A stretch of DNA of 5,421 nt from an uncultured Oscillospiraceae bacterium. Lineage in GTDB: Bacteria > Bacillota > Clostridia > Oscillospirales > Oscillospiraceae. The notes beneath the pieces are model-generated. The model was given only the letters and a program-made list of their open reading frames with translations, ran no database searches and was not told the origin of the DNA. The DNA is taken from assembly GCA_904398675.1 (NCBI GenBank), contig CAJFPI010000180.1:1-5421 (forward strand), given 5' to 3'. Shown here piece after piece: positions 4,619-5,421 of this stretch (its first letter is position 1; each line of letters begins with the position of its first letter). Made by a program: the position numbers and the translations under genes.

Positions 4619-5421
4619 TTACAGCTCCAGCCCCGGCATGGCGGACACCACCGCGGCGCAGCGGGGGCAGAGGGTGGGGTGCTCCTTCACGGTGCCCACG
4701 GCGGTGAGCTGTTTCCAGCACCGCTGGCACTTCTCCCCCTCCGCCGGGGCCACGGCCACCCGCACGCCGTTGAGCGGGGTGTCGGCGGCCTGGTCGTAGA
4801 GGGCGGGGTCCGTGACGAAGTCCACCTTGGAGACGATGAAGAAGTCGGCCCACCACTGCTCCGTGAAGTGCGCCCGCAGGTCGGAGAGGTCCACCGGCGG
4901 TTTCTCCTCCCGGGTGACGATGGTGACGCGGGCCTCCAGGCTCTTGCCGATCTTCTTGTCGTTCCGGGCGCTCTCCAGGGCGGCGTTCACCCCGTCCCGC
5001 AGCTGGAGCATGGTGCCCCAGGAGACCAGGTCGCCCAGGTCGTACGCCGCAAAGGGCTTGTTCATCTCGTTGAGGAGCACGTTGCGGCCGTCCTCGCCCT
5101 CCCGGTGGGGCATGGCCTGCCAGATCTCGTCGCAGGTAAAGGCCAGGATGGGGGCGAAGAGCTTGGTGATGGTGTCCAGGATGAGCCACAGGGCGGTCTG
5201 GGCGGAGCGCCGGGACAGGCCGTCCTTCTCGTCGCAGTACAGCCGGTCCTTGATGATGTCCAGATAGAAGGAGGACAGCTCCACCACGCAGAAGTCGTTG
5301 ATGGCGTGGGACACCACGTGGAACTCATAGTTGTCGTAGGCGGCGAAGCACTTCTCGATCAGCTCGTTGAGCTTGGTCACCGCCCACCGGTCCAGCTCCA
5401 GCATGTCTACCGGCTTTACCA
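4619..5421 (-). CDS. ileS: isoleucyl-tRNA synthetase, C-terminal part (start beyond right edge)
   Basis: The enzyme attaches isoleucine to its tRNA in the cytoplasm. Only the last 266 or so codons are visible; the frame stays open to base 5421 and continues upstream as VKPVDMLELDRWA, so the ATG at 5404 is internal. The MLELDRWA block and the helical region with INDFCVVELSSFYLDIIKDR mark the tRNA anticodon-binding domain of class I synthetases of the IleRS type. CDEIWQ follows. The C-terminus has the zinc-binding pattern CQRCW...LCPRC, with Cys226, 229, 246 and 249 counted from Met at 5404, typical of the bacterial IleRS with a C-terminal zinc finger. Nothing looks disrupted. Its promoter and any T-box leader lie outside the window. 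Confidence 0.96.
   Translation of the reverse strand, partial: VKPVDMLELDRWAVTKLNELIEKCFAAYDNYEFHVVSHAINDFCVVELSSFYLDIIKDRLYCDEKDGLSRRSAQTALWLILDTITKLFAPILAFTCDEIWQAMPHREGEDGRNVLLNEMNKPFAAYDLGDLVSWGTMLQLRDGVNAALESARNDKKIGKSLEARVTIVTREEKPPVDLSDLRAHFTEQWWADFFIVSKVDFVTDPALYDQAADTPLNGVRVAVAPAEGEKCQRCWKQLTAVGTVKEHPTLCPRCAAVVSAMPGLEL

Overview
The window looks like a core-genome segment from a GC-rich, low-oxygen member of the Clostridia, most likely the Oscillospiraceae (the Flavonifractor/Intestinimonas type of gut bacterium). The evidence is the Firmicutes-type order rpsF-ssb-rpsR, strong AGGAGG ribosome binding sites, GC-rich codon choice, an iron-sulphur cysteine desulfidase and a clostridial-type dCMP deaminase. 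This assignment is inferred from gene content, not from a database match.

Layout from left to right. Bases 1-88 hold a chain of small hairpins without a credible gene, probably the 3' end of a structured RNA on the plus strand. It meets a minus-strand gene for a small lipoprotein (123-446) at a shared terminator (90-120). Bases 447-826 contain no gene. They carry the lipoprotein's leader, then a dense series of palindromes (549-780) that looks like a repeat element or an unrecognised RNA, then the terminator of the next operon. Bases 827-1891 are the minus-strand operon rpsF-ssb-rpsR (ribosomal protein S6, single-stranded DNA-binding protein, ribosomal protein S18). It is driven by a clear sigma-A promoter at 1973-2000 and has a leader that may bind S6:S18.

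From about 2082 a divergent plus-strand operon carries a dCMP deaminase (2149-2631), an L-cysteine desulfidase of the CyuA/UPF0597 family (2678-3958) and an unrecognised single-pass membrane protein (3995-4504). The operon ends at a strong two-way terminator (4556-4588). Beyond it the minus-strand 3' part of ileS (isoleucyl-tRNA synthetase) runs off the right edge.

Functionally the window is mostly housekeeping: translation (S6, S18, IleRS), DNA maintenance (SSB), dUMP supply for thymidylate synthesis (dCMP deaminase) and cysteine breakdown to pyruvate, ammonia and sulfide (CyuA). I see no phage, transposase, CRISPR array or defence system. The least explained parts are the left-edge RNA candidate, the palindrome array at 549-780, the Asn/Gly/Thr-repeat lipoprotein and the small membrane protein behind cyuA.
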